A stretch of DNA of 64,000 nucleotides from Pagrus major (Eukaryota > Chordata > Actinopteri > Spariformes > Sparidae), in NCBI RefSeq assembly GCF_040436345.1, contig NC_133233.1, forward strand, positions 13,908,735 to 13,972,734, given 5' to 3'. This document shows, in pieces, positions 31,291 to 43,861 of the stretch (position 1 is its first letter; every line of letters starts with the position of its first letter). A program made the translations under genes and the position numbers. Under the pieces are notes generated by a model. It ran no database searches, was not told the DNA's origin, and saw only the letters and a program-made list of their open reading frames with translations.

Positions 31291-33084
31291 AGTTTACTTT
31301 GTTTCACCATTGTCATATTACAGATATTAATATTACACTGCCAAAAATACATTACCTCAGTGTCATGCATTCTGTAAATGGTTGTGTTTAAAAGAGAAAA
31401 ATAGTAATTAAAATATGCTTCCTCATTCTTTCACTTGTTTTCTAAACAGTGCATACGCGCACAGAGGCGCTGGTGCTCTTTCTGCTTTTGTCCACAGATT
31501 TGTAACAACAAATGAAAACGTAGCTGTTTTGAAGTTGTTGTTGATATCATGAAGCACATTGTTAATGATGGTATTATTTGTGAGAGACTGTAAGCAAAAT
31601 CTGTCAAAACCCTGAACTATTTTAAAAATAACCCCACGTTTGCTTGCTCTGAGATATTGCCAGACCTATTTAAAGTTTTATGTGTGAGCTTTCTCTGACC
31701 TAAAGAGGAGCTTTTTTCTCTAGGAGTGCTATGTTTGTACCATTTCACTTGACTGTGTGACATTCCCTGTGATTTAAACATGGCAGTATTCAGTGTGTAC
31801 AGTTTATTGTTCGTGATCTGCCATTCAATGCACAAGAGATGGTCACTTAGACAAAACATTTAGACAAAACATTTGCCCATGGCACTTCAGAAAAGTAGAG
31901 CCCTGTGTCATGCATAGGAAACTCTTCCCTTCCCCTTTTATTGTCAGTAGGATAGTTTCCTCCTTAACTTGAGATGCCTGAGACAAATTAAACTCGTACA
32001 CCAAATAAAACGGGTAGTTTTATCCCACTGTGAAATTGAGTTTGCCACAATAACTCAATAATAGTGGTTCCTGATGAAATTTTGGAGGAAGGTTTCTTGG
32101 GTTTCTTTTTTTACTTTCTCCACAGCGGTGAATCACTCTATAGACAACTCGTGAATTCCTCCCTGGGGTAGCAATTTGGCCGCATCTGTCTCTAGCCCTC
32201 CAATTTTGTTGGGTATCTCAACAATGAATTCCCTTTCTACCTTAGACCACATCGTTTATCCAATCATTGCCTCTCCAGTGTATATTTAATAGAGTCCAGT
32301 GTATGGACTTTATTGAGAGTCTACTTTATTGTGCTGAGTCAGGGTCTGTAATAATGCACGTTATCATCACAGTAATTTCCTCTCATAGAACAGACCACAG
32401 CTCCTTATCTAAGTCTTGTTCAGGTCTACATAAGAAAACTGTATAATCCAACTTACACGAAGGCGGTCCCTTTTCTAATGCTCCCTCAAACACTATGTGA
32501 AATCTCCTCATAGCCTTATTTTGTCTGTCCTACAGTAGATAGATAACAGCAGGGAGGCAGCCAGGACAACTGTCTGAAAATCACTCCTTTCTCACAAGCG
32601 CTTTACTTAACAAAACAGCCGTCCTCTGGAGATTCATCACTGCTGTCATCAACTTTTTTTTTGTTCAAAATCTATGGACCATCAGTCATCACTCTTTTTT
32701 TATGAGATGAATGATGGCTGTAAATTACAATGCATGACATATTGACAAACCCATTTGCAGTCCTTGTGGAGAAAGAGGACTGTCATACAGAGAAAGGCAT
32801 GGTGAATGGGTGGACGGAGTAATCAACAAGCAGAGGAGGGAGACACAGGGAAAACAAGAGAAACAGACAACAAGAAAAAGAGGAAAAGGGAGAGAGAAGA
32901 AAAATACAGAAGCTCATTCTTTGACATATCGCTGACCACAGAAAAGAAGTCATACTTGATAATGTGGCTCAATGGATGGCAATTTCAGTCTTTCAGTTAC
33001 GTGGTCCATGGCTTTTGTCCAGGCTGAGATACTGTATCTTAACCACAATTGGATAGACTGAAATTGAAATTCTGTACAATCATT
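31291..33084. other. Gene-free non-coding DNA
   Basis: No gene recognised. A purine-rich stretch (about 32810-32910) gives a lysine/arginine/glutamate-rich open frame typical of GA-rich DNA rather than of a gene. Confidence 0.5.
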
Positions 33085-33400
33085 CATGGTCTCCAGGTGA
33101 TGAATTCTGCTGACTTTGGTAATCTCCTGACTTTTTCACTAGCACCACCATGACGTTGACTTTTGTGTTTTTTGAAAGAAATGTCTCAACAACTATTGGA
33201 TAGATTACTTGAAATTTGGTCCAGACATTTTGGTCCCCACCATGATGTAATTTAATAACTTTTAATGAAATTCTCATCAACTCAGCTGTACCTTTTTATA
33301 GAATGCTAAAATGTTAAACTAAGACATTGAACATTATAAGCATGATAACATCGGGAACATTTTAAGAGTGCTAATGTAGTATTTAGCTTAAACTGGCTAT
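33085..33400 (-). repeat. Fish interspersed repeat (family A), copy 3, with GCTAATG-type block
   Basis: In reverse orientation it carries the same elements as the copies at 11.05 and 19.96 kb: GGTCCAGACATTTTGGTCC, CAACAACTATTGGATAGATT and CTAGCACCACCATGACG. It is followed by the AATGTTAAACTAAGACATTG type block. No coding capacity. Confidence 0.5.
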
Positions 33401-33459
33401 TGACAACTTTTTTGCTTTGACTTATCTTTATGAAGAAAATGTTGAGAGCTCAATGTATG

Positions 33460-34145
33460 TCAAAAAGCAATCCGGTCTTTGTGACAAGGCTGCCACCAAG
33501 GGTGAAAGCTTGGGTGGGATAAGTTGAAAAGTTGCCTCTTTTTCACTTTAAATACCGCTACCACTGTGGCTAAGTACAGCCTTACTGAGCTGCTAGTGTT
33601 GCTGTAACGTCTTAAGATGGTTTGATACTTGGGATTCATGTCATAGATTTGTATGCCGTTGGCCGCGCTTTGTGGCCGCTGTAACCCTAATATGCAGCAT
33701 CGACAGTACGGTAAGTGCATTAAGCATCCAGGTCTGAAAAGTGAAACCACTGCGGCAATGTCTTGAAAACCTGCATTCTTTTAAATGGCCAGCAGGAGGT
33801 GACTCCACTAGTTGCAAAAGCAGTCTAATTGGATGGAAGATTATGATAAGATGACCCCACTTCTCAATGGATTTATTACCTCAGTAATCAGTTTCCTAAT
33901 GAGTTTATGGTCTCAATCGCTAGTTTCGAGTCGTCTTCAACACAGCATGATTGCATTTTGTAAAAGCATAGAAATGCATATCCTCCCTAGCTCCATGATC
34001 TCATCCAAATCAGGCCACATCTGGCTCCAAAAAACAAGATGGTGACATCTATAATGCCAAACTCAAGGCTCTGAGACTATGGTCCACAAATCAATGAGTG
34101 GCGTTGCGATGGCTCCATCCAGTATTTATTATACTTCCTATGGTA
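33460..34145 (+). repeat. Fish interspersed repeat (family B)
   Basis: From about 33780 the sequence reads CAGCAGGAGGTGACTCCACT, ATTTATTACCTCAGTAATCA, GAGTTTATGGTCTCAATCGC and TGGCTCCAAAAAACAAGATG. I recall this order of phrases from a repeat spread through many acanthomorph genomes. The preceding 300 bp (GCCGTTGGCCGCGCTTTGTG and neighbours) probably belong to the same or an adjoining repeat. Open frames on both strands here are repeat-derived. An inverted relative lies at 19625-19800. Confidence 0.6.
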
Positions 34146-35600
34146 TGAAGTTACATTTTTAGCTGCACGTCATGTATGGAGTAGCCTTTGGTATATTTTT
34201 GGAGCATACGCACAGCTTTCTTTATGGTGTGACCATTAAGTGTAGAAGTATAATAACTTTTGTTTTGTTGTTTCACCTGTTTAGATGAAGTCATTGTAGC
34301 ACTTTTATAAATAAGTTGAACAAAAAGTACTATCACATCATGATATTACTTTTACAGTAAGTGAAACCACAGTATATTCTCAGAAGCTTAAGCCAACACC
34401 TAATCAGCATAATTATGTATCTTCATATTTTTCATTTAAGACAAATTCTAGTGTAGCAGAAATAGAAATACTGTTTACTGTTGATCCCTGATGAAGACAT
34501 TCCTTCTCTTTGTACATTGGTGACTGTCAGTCTCATAAAATGTTATTGCCACTGATGGAGCTGTCTGTTATGAATTTTCCATTTTCATTCTCCATTTTCT
34601 TCATTTAGAAAAATGATCTCCGCAGTAATGATGATCACAGATTATGTTCTGGACAGATGACAATGAGTGAGACATGACTGCGACATGATAGTAACAAATG
34701 CAGACAGCCAGATATGGAAAGCAATTTGTCATTATGTGAACATGTCCTTTCATTAGCTTCTAAAGGATATTTCTAGATTTTTTCCTTTCATGTAGAAAAA
34801 AACCCCACCACTACAAATGAATCACCATCTTTTCAGTGGAAAGTAAACACCCTGATGTGTTCAGTACTTGAGACTTTTTCATGCTGAAAGAATAAAACCA
34901 AAAGAAATTTTGAGAGTTCTGAAGCAGAATTAGACAAAGGCATACACGTGCTTGCAGGAGCTCAGCTGTCACTCAGTCACTCAGTCACATCAAGTCTTTA
35001 AATTTGAGCTAATGTCTTCTAGAGATGCTCAGCCATACACACTGGGCCAAAAGAAGAACCAAAAAAAGACACTTCAGAATTCTTTTCTTGCACACAGAAT
35101 TTCTGTCACATTCAACAACAACCTTAGAGCTAAATAACAATTGTATCGTCTTTATATCAAAGATGTAAGTCATTGACTGGTTAAAACCAAATCCAGCTCT
35201 GATCCCTTTAAAATTGAGAAAATAACTGTTGTGCTCCACAAACAGTTAAGCTTTTGCAATCTGGAGGCAATAAAAACTGATATATCCAATTCTAGTTAAT
35301 GCACATAATCACTGACAGATGTCTCAGTACTGAGGATATATTTTTCAATAAAAGTGTAATTTGTGAAAAGACTTTTAATTTTTTTCATTGTGGCATCTCA
35401 TACACGAACTCTCATGTTCTCCACAACCCTGTAACTCACCAGAACAAGTTGAGATACTCTCTAAGTAAACGTGTAAGAGAAGTAATTTCACATTTTACAT
35501 TTAACGATGTATTCATTAAGCCTATCTCTGACATGTTTATTGTGGCAAAGACTGATTTGGAAGTTGAATTGCACACTACAAGACAGTTCGGAGTTGCTTT
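34146..35600. other. Gene-free non-coding DNA upstream of the first-exon region
   Basis: AT-rich, with no exon, RNA gene or repeat recognised. A small tandem of CACTCAGT occurs near 34972-34987. Confidence 0.5.
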
Positions 35601-36362
35601 ACCCCGTCTTTCCACGAAAACGGGTAAGAAACGAGAGATAACGACGTCAAGACAAAGAGAGTGACTGTTGGTCGTGTGAAATATTTGTTCAAGGTTTTGA
35701 TGTGGGGGAAGGAAACAAATGCACGAGGAAAAAGGCCACCACCACCGAGTAAAGGAGGGGGGCACTGTCTGGCTACAAGACATGAAGAGGGAGAGAGAGC
35801 GACACAGAAAGACTGAGATAAGTTCAGCACCACGGACAGCGCACCACAGCGCTGGAGAGGAGAAATCAGTTCAGTGGATTTGAGCTGCGCACAGTCATGC
35901 CACCTTGAACTACTGGAGCCTGTACTGCACACTACAGTCGCACCAAGTCATTCTCGTCCAGTGCAGGTGGAGACCCGGTTGTTTTTTTGTTTTGTTTTTA
36001 TTCGGGAATCGCTAAGTAAGGACGCGAGACAGCTGCAGAGAGAAGTGCGTTGCGTTTGCAAAGGCAGGGCAGCCTGTGTGCCGGCGCGATCCTTACATCA
36101 TCTCTTTATTGGAGGGAGAGGGAGAGAGAGAGAGAGGGAGAGAGAGAGAGCAGACATAGGAAGAGAAAGAGAGAGAGTGAGTGAGTGAGCGAGAGTGTGT
36201 GTGAGCGAGAGAGTGAGTCCGTGCAGCCAGGCTCCTCTTCGCCAGTCCTCAACTGCGAAGCGAGTCTGACGGACCGACTGGCTTTACCCTCACCTCGCTG
36301 TTTTTTTCCTGAGTGTTTCCTCTCCCGCTCCCGTTGCTGCTGCGTCCACACCGGCCGTGAAG
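35600..36362 (+). promoter_or_regulatory. Putative CpG-containing promoter and 5' UTR
   Basis: Composition changes here from AT-rich to GC-richer DNA with retained CpGs (for example around 35610-35650, 36020-36095 and 36230-36360). It leads directly into the signal-peptide exon at 36363. I see no convincing TATA box, as is usual for CpG-type promoters. A four-codon upstream frame (ATGCCACCTTGA) lies at 35897-35908. Between it and 36363 I find no other ATG, which supports this stretch as leader. The GA-rich tract at 36109-36225 lies inside it. The transcription start cannot be placed from sequence alone. Confidence 0.45.
36109..36225 (+). repeat. GA-rich tract in the putative 5' UTR
   Basis: Imperfect (GA)n with GAGT/GTGA variants, purine-rich on the + strand. 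It could act as a GAGA-type, nucleosome-depleted promoter element or form H-DNA. It also makes the overlapping open frames on both strands (Arg/Glu-rich and Ser/Leu-rich), which I do not regard as genes. Confidence 0.8.
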
Positions 36363-36465
36363 ATGCACCGGCACCGTCCTGCCCAGGGATTGGCGTTGTT
36401 ATTGCCGGTCGCTTTGTGGATTTGCAGCCATGTCAACGCTGTGCACGGAGCTTTGCCAACAACCC
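36363..36465 (+). CDS. First coding exon (signal peptide) of an unidentified secreted or membrane protein
   Basis: The ATG at 36363 has A at -3 and is the first ATG in over 450 bp of leader. The exon encodes 34 residues plus one base: a basic start (MHRHRPAQG), a hydrophobic core (LALLLPVALWIC), then SHVNAVHGALPTT. This is a textbook secretory signal peptide with likely cleavage after AVHG or nearby. The frame runs into CCC|GTAAGT, a consensus donor with GT at 36466-36467, giving a phase-1 intron. That phase is common after signal peptides in genes built from extracellular modules such as Ig, CUB or EGF domains. Read-through past the donor reaches a stop at about 36650 and looks non-coding. 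No second exon is seen downstream, so the intron probably exceeds 27 kb, typical of neural adhesion or receptor genes. I do not recognise the protein and give no symbol. Confidence 0.6.
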
Positions 36466-37609
36466 GTAAGTTGTTTTTTCTTAATTTTTTGGAAGTGTCT
36501 CCCCGCGCTGAACGGGTGAGTCCACATTTGGGTGGGAAGCAGACCGAGCCTGCCCATGGAGCACAACAGCAGAGGCAGAGACGGTGCGTGTACCGGTGGG
36601 GCTGCAGGTATCCCCCACGGTGGTGCCAGCTGGGGCTTTCTGGAGCTTAAGAGCCAGGCTGCTCATGGGAAAGGGAGAGGGAGCGGGCTTGACTTTTGAG
36701 TGTAGACCTACACGTGTTAACTCTTCAGGATCTCTGTTCCACTGATTTTAGCGCCCTGGATTTTATGTCCGTTTGGTGATTTTGATCGCGGGTTTTTAGG
36801 GCTTCTAGAAAGTGCTGGAGTACTGAATGACATTTCCGTGTATCAGTTGTGGTTTAATGTTTTTTGTTCAGTCTCGACCCCTGGGCAAAGTGCATTCTGA
36901 ACAGCTTAAAACCATAGCCTATCACAAGTGTTATTATGTTATGTATGGCTATTTCCAGCTCTTATCGGATTAGTTTGGATTGCGCTGCATATGCCCAAAA
37001 GAAATCCACACAGAGGTTTTGATGAATCTCCACATTTTCAGGATGGAGTTATGGTCTAATAAACTTTGTGTAAACTCGGAGTCTTCACTGCCAGAGACCC
37101 AGAGGCACATAACGATTTCTAATTTTGAGTCGATTGCCTTTGCACTCTCATTTAGGTTGTTGTAGAGGTTTCTATGCAATTTGACTTTGATTAGTCTCGA
37201 CTCTATAACCAGATCTGGACTTATCATATTCAATTTTACTTTCCAGCAAACAGTCACTTGAACACTTAGGAACAACTTACAGTAGATGCCTCAGCTGATC
37301 ATACATTTCGTAAATACAAAGGATGGATCTATTTTGAACACTTGGAAAACCCAAGAATGATCTTTTTTTGGCTTATCAACTTTAGTATCATATAGTATAA
37401 CGTATTTTTACACATTCCCTGACATTACACACTTGTATTCTCATCGACACATTCAAAGGGATTTAGAGTGTTCATAGGCTTATTATACGTAGGCTACTTA
37501 TTTCTTTCTCCTGGTATTTCCCATGTTTTATTTACATCTACCATCTGCCTGATATTTGTTGGCTTTATGAGACCTATCTGTCTTAAAAAGACCAGTTAGT
37601 TTTGGTTCT

Positions 37610-37830
37610 GTATTTTCCTGGAATCATCCACACTGGGTTCGACGTCTTCCCGATGTTGCTGACGGTGACTGAGCCGGTGTGACTGATTCCCCCGGTGATC
37701 GCCAGGGCTTCTCGGGTCCCGGATGAATGTGTCCGGGGACGCGCCTCATTAATCATCCCTTCCGACAGACAACAACAGAGAAGCGCCACAGCGAGCCGCT
37801 CGCGCGTGCGTGTGCATGTCAGTGAGTGTT
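37610..37830. promoter_or_regulatory. CpG-rich patch in the presumed first intron
   Basis: I count about 20 CpG dinucleotides in roughly 200 bp, far above the surrounding AT-rich DNA. Examples are GGGGACGCGCC and CGCTCGCGCGTGCG. It may be an intronic CpG island, an alternative promoter or an unrecognised exon. The minus-strand open frame across it (37583-37789) has no recognisable domain. Confidence 0.35.
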
Positions 37831-38501
37831 AGAGAAGAGAAAAGAGAGAAGGAGAGTTAGAGGAGATGGGCAGTGCGTTTTTCTTTTACAAAGCTGTTGC
37901 TCATAGAGCGACCTCACGGAAAATAGGTGTCATAAAGGGACCAGTTTATTTTAAAAAAATGTATTGATCCCTCTATGGAAATCCTCATTCCTCTGGCTCC
38001 TGTCAATTGGCACTTGTGACTGGGTCAGCTTCAGTGTCCCTGGAGCAAGAAAAGAGTCAGTGTCTTGTTGAAGGGGAACCTTGGCTGAGGACTTGTGCAA
38101 GGTTGTTGATTCTTTCAAACTCTAGCTAAATGACTTCTTATCATATAGATGTTCTTCAATAAATGTTTGCTCTTTTAAATTCCAAGTTACAACCAAAATG
38201 ATAAGACCCACAACTATTTCAGATATATAAAGATAGGATATCATCACTGTCTGTCACTGTAATTAAGTATTAATTAAATTCTTCCATAAATTTGGGGTAA
38301 AATGTGTTTTTTTATATACCATATACTGATGTATTATATACCACAACATGTATGTATCATTCACTTCATCACTCTATAGCTGTCTGTAACATATTGATAG
38401 ACGTATGTTGCAAGACAAACGTCTTACATCTTACATCTGTAAGACAACATTACGACACAACAGGAATATCCAAGTGTGGATCAGAATTTGGAAGACAGGA
38501 G

Positions 38502-38505
<4 letters not shown>

Positions 38506-38568
<63 letters not shown>

Positions 38569-38597
38569 AGAGAGAGATAGAGAGAGACAGAGAGAGT
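38506..38597. repeat. (GT)31 microsatellite followed by a GA-rich run
   Basis: 62 bp of uninterrupted GT (38506-38567), then about 30 bp of imperfect AGAGAGA. The compound tract generates spurious Cys/Val and Thr/His open frames. Confidence 0.95.
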
Positions 38598-38909
38598 CAT
38601 ATAAGCAGCATGTTGAATCGGACAAGCAGTCCCACTGCTGAGCTTAAATCTGAGTGTTGACTTTATCCCTCCGTGGACTAGATGTGAAACACTCCGGGGA
38701 ACAGACAGTGTCATTGTGACCAATGGTCTGAGGCATGGAGTAAAAAAGATTAACATTTTCATTCTACCGGGGAAAACACACTCGCACACTAAAAGTCAAT
38801 GAGCTGGTTGACCCACCGACTGTGTGGAGTCTCCCAATGGCACTCTGAAAATGCTTCTGTGAGGAACCAGCGTAGGGACGCTGAGAATTACAATTACAAT
38901 TGTTGCTTA

Positions 38910-39675
38910 CAATTCTTTTTTAATGCCATTATCTTGAGATCACAAGATAATTATTTTGTGATCACAAGATATGAACACTTGCTTTCTTGAGATAAAGGAT
39001 TGATTTTTCTCTTTACCTTGAGAAAATAAAAGCCCAACGACATGATTCATCGTGAGAAAACTGATGACTTCATAAGACTCACAAGAGTGGATCATGACAT
39101 ACACAGGCTGCTCTGTGAGGTGGGTTTGGGAGTTTCAAGGAGTTTCATATGAACATATTTGTTCTAAGAATGTTTTCCCTAGTAATTTAATGTGAGGGTA
39201 TTTACATTATGATTGATTATTCTAAGGGATGGGATTACAGTACATACACTTGTCAACTTAAAGCAGATATGTTACTGTCCAGTAGGCTTCAATCAAAAGA
39301 ATTCTTGTTGGCATAGCGGAACTGGAGAGGACACTACCTACATTGGTGGGTGTTTGAATGGTGTAGTATAGCAGGACTGATGTACAGTCTGAGGTGTTGA
39401 TCAATAATGTGTACTTATTATGTGTACTAGTTGATCTGACATTTTTTATCTTGAATCAGTTGCTACAGTTGTTTATACGCCATCTATGCATGCTAGCATG
39501 GCACTCCTGATCTCTGATAGAGAGATATTTAAATAAGTATAAACAGGAAACAACCTTTTGTTTTCTCATGATCGCAGATTTATTATCTCCTTTTCTCAAG
39601 ATAACAATACTCATTTTCTCAAGATGGCAAAATAATGAACTCGTAATCCCGAGATAACAGCATTAAAAAAATTCA
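38910..39675. mobile_element. MITE-like element with imperfect TIRs and TATCTTGAGAT-type motifs
   Basis: The left end (AATTCTTTTTTAATGCCATT, then ATCTTGAGATCACAAGAT) and right end (GAGATAACAGCATTAAAAAA, then ATTC) are inverted copies over roughly 60 bp with mismatches. Short palindromes built on CTTGAGATAA and TGATCACAAG recur throughout, and from memory this kind of repeat is frequent in fish. No reading frame of note. The boundaries are approximate. Confidence 0.55.
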
Positions 39676-41329
39676 AGCTTCCGTACCAATAAAGGAATGA
39701 GCGATTTATACATGTTTTGTTCCATATGGATTTGTGTGCTTTTGCATGTTCTTTCATATGTTCACACATGTATGGTTCAACAAATGCTTGTTTGTTGAAC
39801 AGTAATCCAGGGATTTTCTCCTATGCAAGCCTGAGGAGTCAGTTTTATGGTGCATTACAGTACAACTTCACATTTATTGCGGTCTGACAAAATTAAGCGA
39901 ACGCACAATGAATGCACATGAGAACATTGAGAAATACAAACTTGCAAAGGCGCACAGTGTGTTTAAAGGTGCATTTTTTCATCTTCTTTCCATAGCCATT
40001 TAATTTATCAATTGCCGTATTTGCAACTGACTGATGTCTGCAAGGCCCCTCAGGGACATTAAAGCTTTACTCTACAGCTATTCATACAACTGAAATAATG
40101 TACATTTCATTTTACCCTCGTTGTACTTGAGCTGTACACATAAGTACAGTATGTAAATTAGCATTTGGACATTCATTTTTTAATTCAATTCAAGTCAACA
40201 TGTTTCTCTGATTCAGATAGTTCACAAAATAACCTAGCTCATTAGTGTTTTTAATGTGTGACATACTGTGTAAGTGTATTTTGTATGCACAGATATTTAT
40301 ATTTGTTAACAGTTTACTTCAACCCCTTTTTTTCAAACAAAACAAATATTTCCTTTAATCAGCCTTGAACTCCTCTACTTTACACTGTTGCTATTCATCA
40401 CTCCCTGTGTAAAGGGCAGGGTTTACATTTTAACACTCTCAGTACCAGTGTGTGAAAAGGAAAGGATGTGCTTTTTAAGTCACTGTTAGTGACACCATGG
40501 GTGGCTAAATGGGAGGCCCCTAGAGCCTGTCTGATATAGAATCAGATTAGCCTTTTCTTATCTCATTAAGCATGCCAGACCATTTGACATAGACATCAGT
40601 CTGGTTGCACCTTCAGGGCCGCAAAGGGCAAGACAGGCTTTCCTGGTATTCAACATGATTTGTTGTATGCCACGTGAAAAAAAAAAATAGTAGTTGCATC
40701 TTGTTGCCAACACAAACATTCTTAGTTGAGTAAGAGGCATCAACAGATCTTCCCATTATATTTGATTGGGGCCTGAATAAGGGAAACCCATTTGCCTATA
40801 GCTTCTGTATGGAATTTGAAGATTTGACAAGTTGTGGCTGTACTAAAGCAAACAAGATAATAATGTGGGATAAACTCACAGTCCTACCACAGTAACATTT
40901 GTTAAAGCAGTCTTATTCATTGCTAATGGCTTTAAATGAGTCACTGATATTGTTGTCATCAGCCATTGTGGGAAAATGTCAATGAGATATACTATAATTT
41001 AAAAATACTCTCCAACAAATTAAGGTAAACCTGATGGCCTGTGTTTTGACTTTGTGTGTGTGTGTGTGTGCTTGTGTGTCCGATGGCTCCCAGTAGGAGG
41101 TGGTAATAATAGGATTAGGGCTAGAAGAAGCAGACTGGTTTGACAGCGATTAGATCAGCTCAATACTTGGTGTTTAGTGTTGTTTGGCCCCTATGTATTT
41201 ATATGTGTGCATCTTCCCATGTGTGTTTTGGGCATGTGTGTGTGTGTGTGTCCACGTTGGTGGATTTATCAGCCATCGAGTCAAGTGAGTCAGAGCTAGG
41301 AAACAAGGTGCAGTTGTTAATTGCACTGC

Positions 41330-41860
41330 AATTTTTCTCTTCCACCCTGTCCTCCTCAGTCAAAGTTGCTTTCTTGCTCCTGCTTCTTTTTTTAATCTAT
41401 TGGCTCCTTTGCACTCCCTCTTTTTTCAATAAATCTCCCTCAGCCTCTTTTCCCCATTCTCCTTATAGCGTTTCCTTGCTCGTCTTGCCTGTCTTTTTGC
41501 CTCTTTTACAAAAAATCCATTAAAAAAACCTTTCATGCCCTGCTCTCTTTTTTCAGCTGTCTCATCACTAACTGCCCCTGATGATTCCTCTTGCTCCCTC
41601 CTACTCCTACTCCCCCTTAGCCCTCTGATTCTCTTATCATTTGATTCTGTATTTTTTCCTTCTCTTGTCTACTGCCCTTTTTCTCATCTTTAATTCTTTC
41701 TATCCCTGCTTGGCTCTCCTCAGTGGTTTTATCATCTGGCCACAATCACTTCCCTCCCTCCTGTATTTTTTCATCTTCTTTCTTCATCCAACCAGTCTCT
41801 GCTCACAATCTGTCCCCTTCTCGTTCCGCTCCTGATTACAAATATGTTTGATAAAAAAAA
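41330..41860. repeat. Pyrimidine-rich (C/T) low-complexity stretch
   Basis: About 500 bp dominated by TCC/CTT on the + strand, producing Leu/Phe/Ser-rich open frames (41140-41523 and 41641-41835). These mimic membrane proteins but have no start context or family resemblance. Similar asymmetric stretches occur at about 48420-48700 and 61560-62000. Confidence 0.6.
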
Positions 41861-42669
41861 GTCCCCACTAGCCACTTTTCGACCGAGTAATGTGATGCGT
41901 CTGCTTGTGCATGCTCATGCAAACTTTCAAAGCAGCACCTACTCTGTATGTGTGTGAGTGTGTATGTGTGTGACCACTGCAACAACCAAACTGTCATGGC
42001 TCACAGCCAAACAGAGACAGCCACACTGCAGTCTCCTCTTCAGTCTCATACAACTCTTAAATTTCACTTGCCCCATCAGCATATGAATATTTTAGCTCAC
42101 TTAACATGAATTCATAACAGTACTTTTGAGACAAAATGCTTGACCTACAAGTCACCGCGTTCCCAAAAAGCACTTTATTTTCATAGCACAAGGAATCGGA
42201 ATTTCTTCATTTCACCGCAGCCCATAATAAGGGATATGATTTGGCTTGAAAAGAATATCTTCACTTGCATCATAAGACATTATGCTGTTATGACAAAGAA
42301 CTGAATAGCCTTCTCGCTTGCACATTTCATATAAATGTTCAAACATGGACAAAGTAATATATCACTAAAAACATTCATATTCACATGCTTGCATAGATGC
42401 TTTTTGTTCATTTACTTAATGTCATAGATCTCAAGAATAATGAAAATCTACTCTCAGAACACCATGACTGTTTTCTTTTTTATCTATTCCCTCTCAACTT
42501 TATACTTAGACTGCTGTATTGGTCTCCTTGAAGAATTGAAATTTCTCTCTTGGAAGTGAATCCTACTGCAAGGCTATCTGTGTTTCATCATGGGAGCAAG
42601 GCCGAGTGATACAAATGTACACTGACAAGTCATGCAGCATAATTCCCCTAACAATGTCAGTAACGTAAC

Positions 42670-42784
42670 ACGCGCACACACTCCCACACACACACACAGA
42701 GGCCCGCACCATGCAGACACACAGCTTTACCTCTGTCCTCCTTTTCCCTGCTCAGTCTCTCACATGCACACACACATGCGCACG

Positions 42785-42822
<38 letters not shown>
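42670..42822. repeat. CA-rich microsatellite cluster
   Basis: Interrupted CA runs end in a clean (CA)n at about 42789-42822. It gives rise to a Thr/His open frame that is not a gene. Confidence 0.9.
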
Positions 42823-42826
<4 letters not shown>

Positions 42827-43404
42827 TGCTGACTTCACATGCATTAATTGAAAACTGAACCCATAATGGGGACCGTAGTGCAGGTGCGTAATGGGGTAAT
42901 TCTGCATCTAAAGTTGCATGCTTCTCTGTATGAGACTGTAAGTATGTGTGCGCATGGGCATGTTCGAATTATGGGATCTGAAAGTTATTCTAGTGGAATG
43001 TGTTCTCATTAGAACCCGTCAGAATCTGTCCACCTCATTAGACAAGGGTCTCTGAGATGGAGAGTGGGCTGGCACTATAGAAGAAGGAAGAGAGGACATT
43101 TAGAGAAGGAAGCGGCATTTATCAGAAAAGAGAGAAGGATGAGGAGAGACAGCTCGAGGAAAGATGGTCAGGAGGCGAGGTTTTCTCTGACATCTTGTCA
43201 TTCAATATTACCGTTGTTATTATAATCTGTAGCTGCATCGGAGCACAGCCGTTGTATTAGTCGGAGAATGGACCTTGCCATGTCACTTAATACTGCACTT
43301 CCCTTTGGTGATACCTGGCTGTTTTACAACTTGATTGATCATATACAATATTCATAATTGCTTTGCAGTCAATTTGAATATCCACTTAAAATTTGCTTAT
43401 TGTA

Positions 43405-43425
43405 CATCATCATTATCATCATCAT

Positions 43426-43460
<35 letters not shown>

Positions 43461-43469
43461 CCATCATCA
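43405..43469. repeat. (ATC)n trinucleotide microsatellite
   Basis: About 65 bp of ATC/CAT repeats with three interruptions (ATTATC, ATAATC, ACCATC). Confidence 0.95.
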
Positions 43470-43843
43470 ATTTCAATTTGTCTCTATAGGATCTACGGTA
43501 TGAACACAGTGTCAGGGGATAAAACAGCTGATTAAACTAAAAGCCAAAATAAAATGAAACCAAATCAAATCTGAATAACAGTGAACAAATATAAGTTATA
43601 AAAGTGGGGGACAGCAAATTAAAACCATAATGATTTGTGTGTTTTTTTTCTTGTTCAAAGAAGGTTCTAACCTGGAGTATATATGGTGACACTCTGCTAA
43701 CCTGAGTTCATCTTGAGCTGTAACTTGGGGCTAGACCTAGCTGAGCCTTAGAAGACTAGCCTTGCAAAGCCAGCAGAACTCTCAGGAGCTTAGTCTTTGC
43801 TACACGATTATGGTTTAGAAATCTACAGGGAGTTATTTGAAGT

Positions 43844-43861
43844 GGGCAGGTGAACCTGCCC
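43844..43861. repeat. Short perfect palindrome
   Basis: GGGCAGGT and ACCTGCCC are separated by GA, an 8-bp perfect stem with a 2-nt centre. It is GC-rich within AT-rich DNA; function unknown. Confidence 0.7.

Noticed and set aside
33460..33750. 96-codon minus-strand frame
   Set aside because: It lies in repeat-like sequence. Familiar-looking peptides of this kind in fish databases are often predictions from repeats.
35874..36188. 104-codon frame in the putative 5' UTR
   Set aside because: It has no ATG start and runs into the GA tract; better explained as untranslated leader.
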